Assembly (NCBI GenBank): GCA_016711085.1
Contig: JADJTR010000002.1
Coordinates: 496,001 to 560,000, forward strand
DNA length: 64,000 bases
Source: Phyllobacteriaceae bacterium
Lineage (GTDB): Bacteria; Pseudomonadota; Alphaproteobacteria; Rhizobiales; Rhizobiaceae
Reading direction: 5' to 3'
Part shown: positions 61,463 through 64,000 of the stretch, in pieces
Layout: every line of letters starts with the position of its first letter
Position numbering within the stretch: the stretch's first letter is position 1
Notes under the pieces: model-generated
Databases searched by the model: none
The model's input: only the letters and a program-made list of their open reading frames with translations
Told to the model about the DNA's origin: nothing
Position numbers and translations under genes: made by a program

Positions 61463-62730
61463 GCGGCGGCGGACCGCCCAGCGGTTTCGCCGCGCCGGAT
61501 CTCGCCGGCGAGGCCGCTGTCGCGGTCGCGGTTTCGGGCGGCGGCGATTCGACGGCGCTGCTGCTGGCCGTTCACGAGGAATTGTCCCGCGCCAATATCG
61601 CCCCCCGGCTGATCGCCCTGACTGTCGACCATGGCCTGCGGCCGGATTCAGCGGCTGAAGCCCGGTCCGTCGCCGCATTGTGCGCCCGGCTCGGCCTAGC
61701 CCATCGCACGCTCGGCTGGACCGGCCCGAAACCCCGAACCGGCGTAGCGGACGCGGCGCGGTTGGCGCGCCATCGCTTGCTTTCCGAGGCGGCGCGGGCC
61801 GCCGGCGCGCGCATCGTGCTGACCGGCCATACCGCCGACGACCAGGCCGAAACCGTGGCGATGCGCGGCCAGCGCGGCGCAGGTCCGGGAATGGCGGGCA
61901 TTGCGCCGGCGACGCTCTTTGCCCGGTCGGTCTGGTTTGTCCGGCCATTGATCGCGGCGCGGCGCGACGATTTGCGGTCCTGGCTCGCGGCGCGCGGCGC
62001 AGGCTGGATCGACGACCCGTCCAATATCGATCCGGCGCGCGAACGCGCCCGGGCGCGAGCGATGCTGGCCCGATCCGGCGAAACGGACCGTCTGATCGCA
62101 ATGGCCGATGCCGCCGGCGTGGCGCGGCGCGCGCTGATGGACCGGGCTGCGGCGCTCATCGACGCAAATGCGTCCACGCCGTCGCCGGGCCTGGCGCGGC
62201 TCGATCCGGCGCTGTTCGCCGACGCCAAAGCGGCGACCGAAGCGCTGCGCCTGGTCGCAGCCTGCGTCGGCGGGCTGGCGCGCCCGCCGGGATCGGACCG
62301 GACCGAAACACTCGTACGGCGGGTCGCGGCGGGCGAATCGCTGCGCGCGACGCTTGGACGCTGCGTCATCGACGCGTCGGCGAAGGGCGTGTTCCTGCAT
62401 CGCGAATGGCGCGACGGCGGCCCGGCGGCCATCGATTGGGTGGCCGGCGCGGCGTTCGACGGTCGTTTTCAGGCCGGGCCGGACCGGCCTGGCTTGCGCA
62501 TCGCGGCGGCGGGAGACGACGCCGTGGCGGGAAATGGCCGCCTCGCCGACGCGGCGGCGCGGGCTGAACCGGTCGACCGGCAGGCAGGCCTTGTCCGCCT
62601 CATTTCACCCTTTGCGCTGTTCCTGCCCGATTTCGATATTGCCGCCGCCAACGCGCTGGCGCGGCTGTTTGATGCGCCGCCATTCCCGCCGTCGCCTTGG
62701 CGCAGCCGCAATGGCGGCGTTCTGTCTTAA
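61459..62730 (+). CDS. tilS: tRNA(Ile)-lysidine synthetase TilS
   Basis: Modifies C34 of the tRNA-Ile CAU anticodon to lysidine, which is essential for AUA decoding. The 423-aa protein begins at TTG 61459, overlapping the cpoB stop (TTGA). The PP-loop ATPase motif is SGGGDSTALL, followed by LTVDHGLRPDSAAEA and TGHTADDQAETV. The C-terminal half is less conserved, as usual in the family. It sits between cpoB and ftsH as in most alphaproteobacteria. Confidence 0.94.
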   Translation: MSGGGPPSGFAAPDLAGEAAVAVAVSGGGDSTALLLAVHEELSRANIAPRLIALTVDHGLRPDSAAEARSVAALCARLGLAHRTLGWTGPKPRTGVADAARLARHRLLSEAARAAGARIVLTGHTADDQAETVAMRGQRGAGPGMAGIAPATLFARSVWFVRPLIAARRDDLRSWLAARGAGWIDDPSNIDPARERARARAMLARSGETDRLIAMADAAGVARRALMDRAAALIDANASTPSPGLARLDPALFADAKAATEALRLVAACVGGLARPPGSDRTETLVRRVAAGESLRATLGRCVIDASAKGVFLHREWRDGGPAAIDWVAGAAFDGRFQAGPDRPGLRIAAAGDDAVAGNGRLADAAARAEPVDRQAGLVRLISPFALFLPDFDIAAANALARLFDAPPFPPSPWRSRNGGVLS

Positions 62731-62833
62731 CGCCTTCCTTGCTTTTGCTTGGCAAGGTGGGATGGCGTCCCTATGTTAGGCGACACAGGCTTTCATCTTA
62801 TTCGCCCGACCGTCGGGCGTCACGGGACAGATA

Positions 62834-64000
<1,167 letters not shown>

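Overview
The window is GC-rich, densely coded DNA from an alphaproteobacterium, most likely of the Hyphomicrobiales (Rhizobiales). Supporting signs are the ruvCAB to ybgC-tolQRAB-pal-cpoB-tilS-ftsH order, a DUF1465/RcdA-type gene with CtrA-like boxes upstream, a SAM-II riboswitch in front of metA, and a 6S-like RNA beside the 5-formyl-THF cyclo-ligase gene.

Layout. 1-7.1 kb (minus strand): livGMH transporter genes, then a hydroxyproline catabolic operon (DapA-like deaminase, FAD dehydrogenase, epimerase) divergent from a GntR regulator. 7.2-12.6 kb: lipoprotein, DUF2975/HTH pair, a VapBC module, mmsA with a divergent LysR. 12.6-18.1 kb: DUF302 protein, a phospholipase D-like lipoprotein, a compact orphan Cas9 homologue (15416-17503, 695 aa), aroQ. 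18.1-23 kb: Phd-Doc, metA, yebC, terC, ymdB, fthC. 23-29.4 kb: an inverted-repeat element, a 6S-like RNA, two DUF1801 genes, a MoxR ATPase, a desaturase, a SelW-like protein and a secreted caspase-TPR protein. 29.4-46 kb: rpmE, ABC exporter, VapBC, a RAMA-like protein, two flavoenzymes, a MotA/OmpA pair, suhB-like, efp, transporters, thiE, acyl-CoA synthetase. 45.7-50.8 kb: rcdA-like gene and ruvC, ruvA, ruvB with a toxin-antitoxin cassette in each gap. 50.9-55.2 kb: small lipoprotein, a broken LysR gene, a gene-poor decayed stretch, a hydrolase and a GH5 enzyme. 55.3-64 kb: the Tol-Pal operon, tilS and the start of ftsH.

The most notable object is the Cas9 homologue. It keeps the RuvC, bridge-helix, HNH and C-terminal motifs of Cas9 but has a strongly reduced recognition lobe and an Asn where RuvC-III normally has its catalytic His. 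No cas1, cas2 or CRISPR array lies in this window. Hairpins just before the gene and inside its 3' end are candidate RNA elements.

A caution for every reader: many genes here, including probably important ones (efp, tolA), carry single-base frameshifts. This pattern fits residual sequencing or assembly indels better than gene death, so the affected genes are annotated across the shift.
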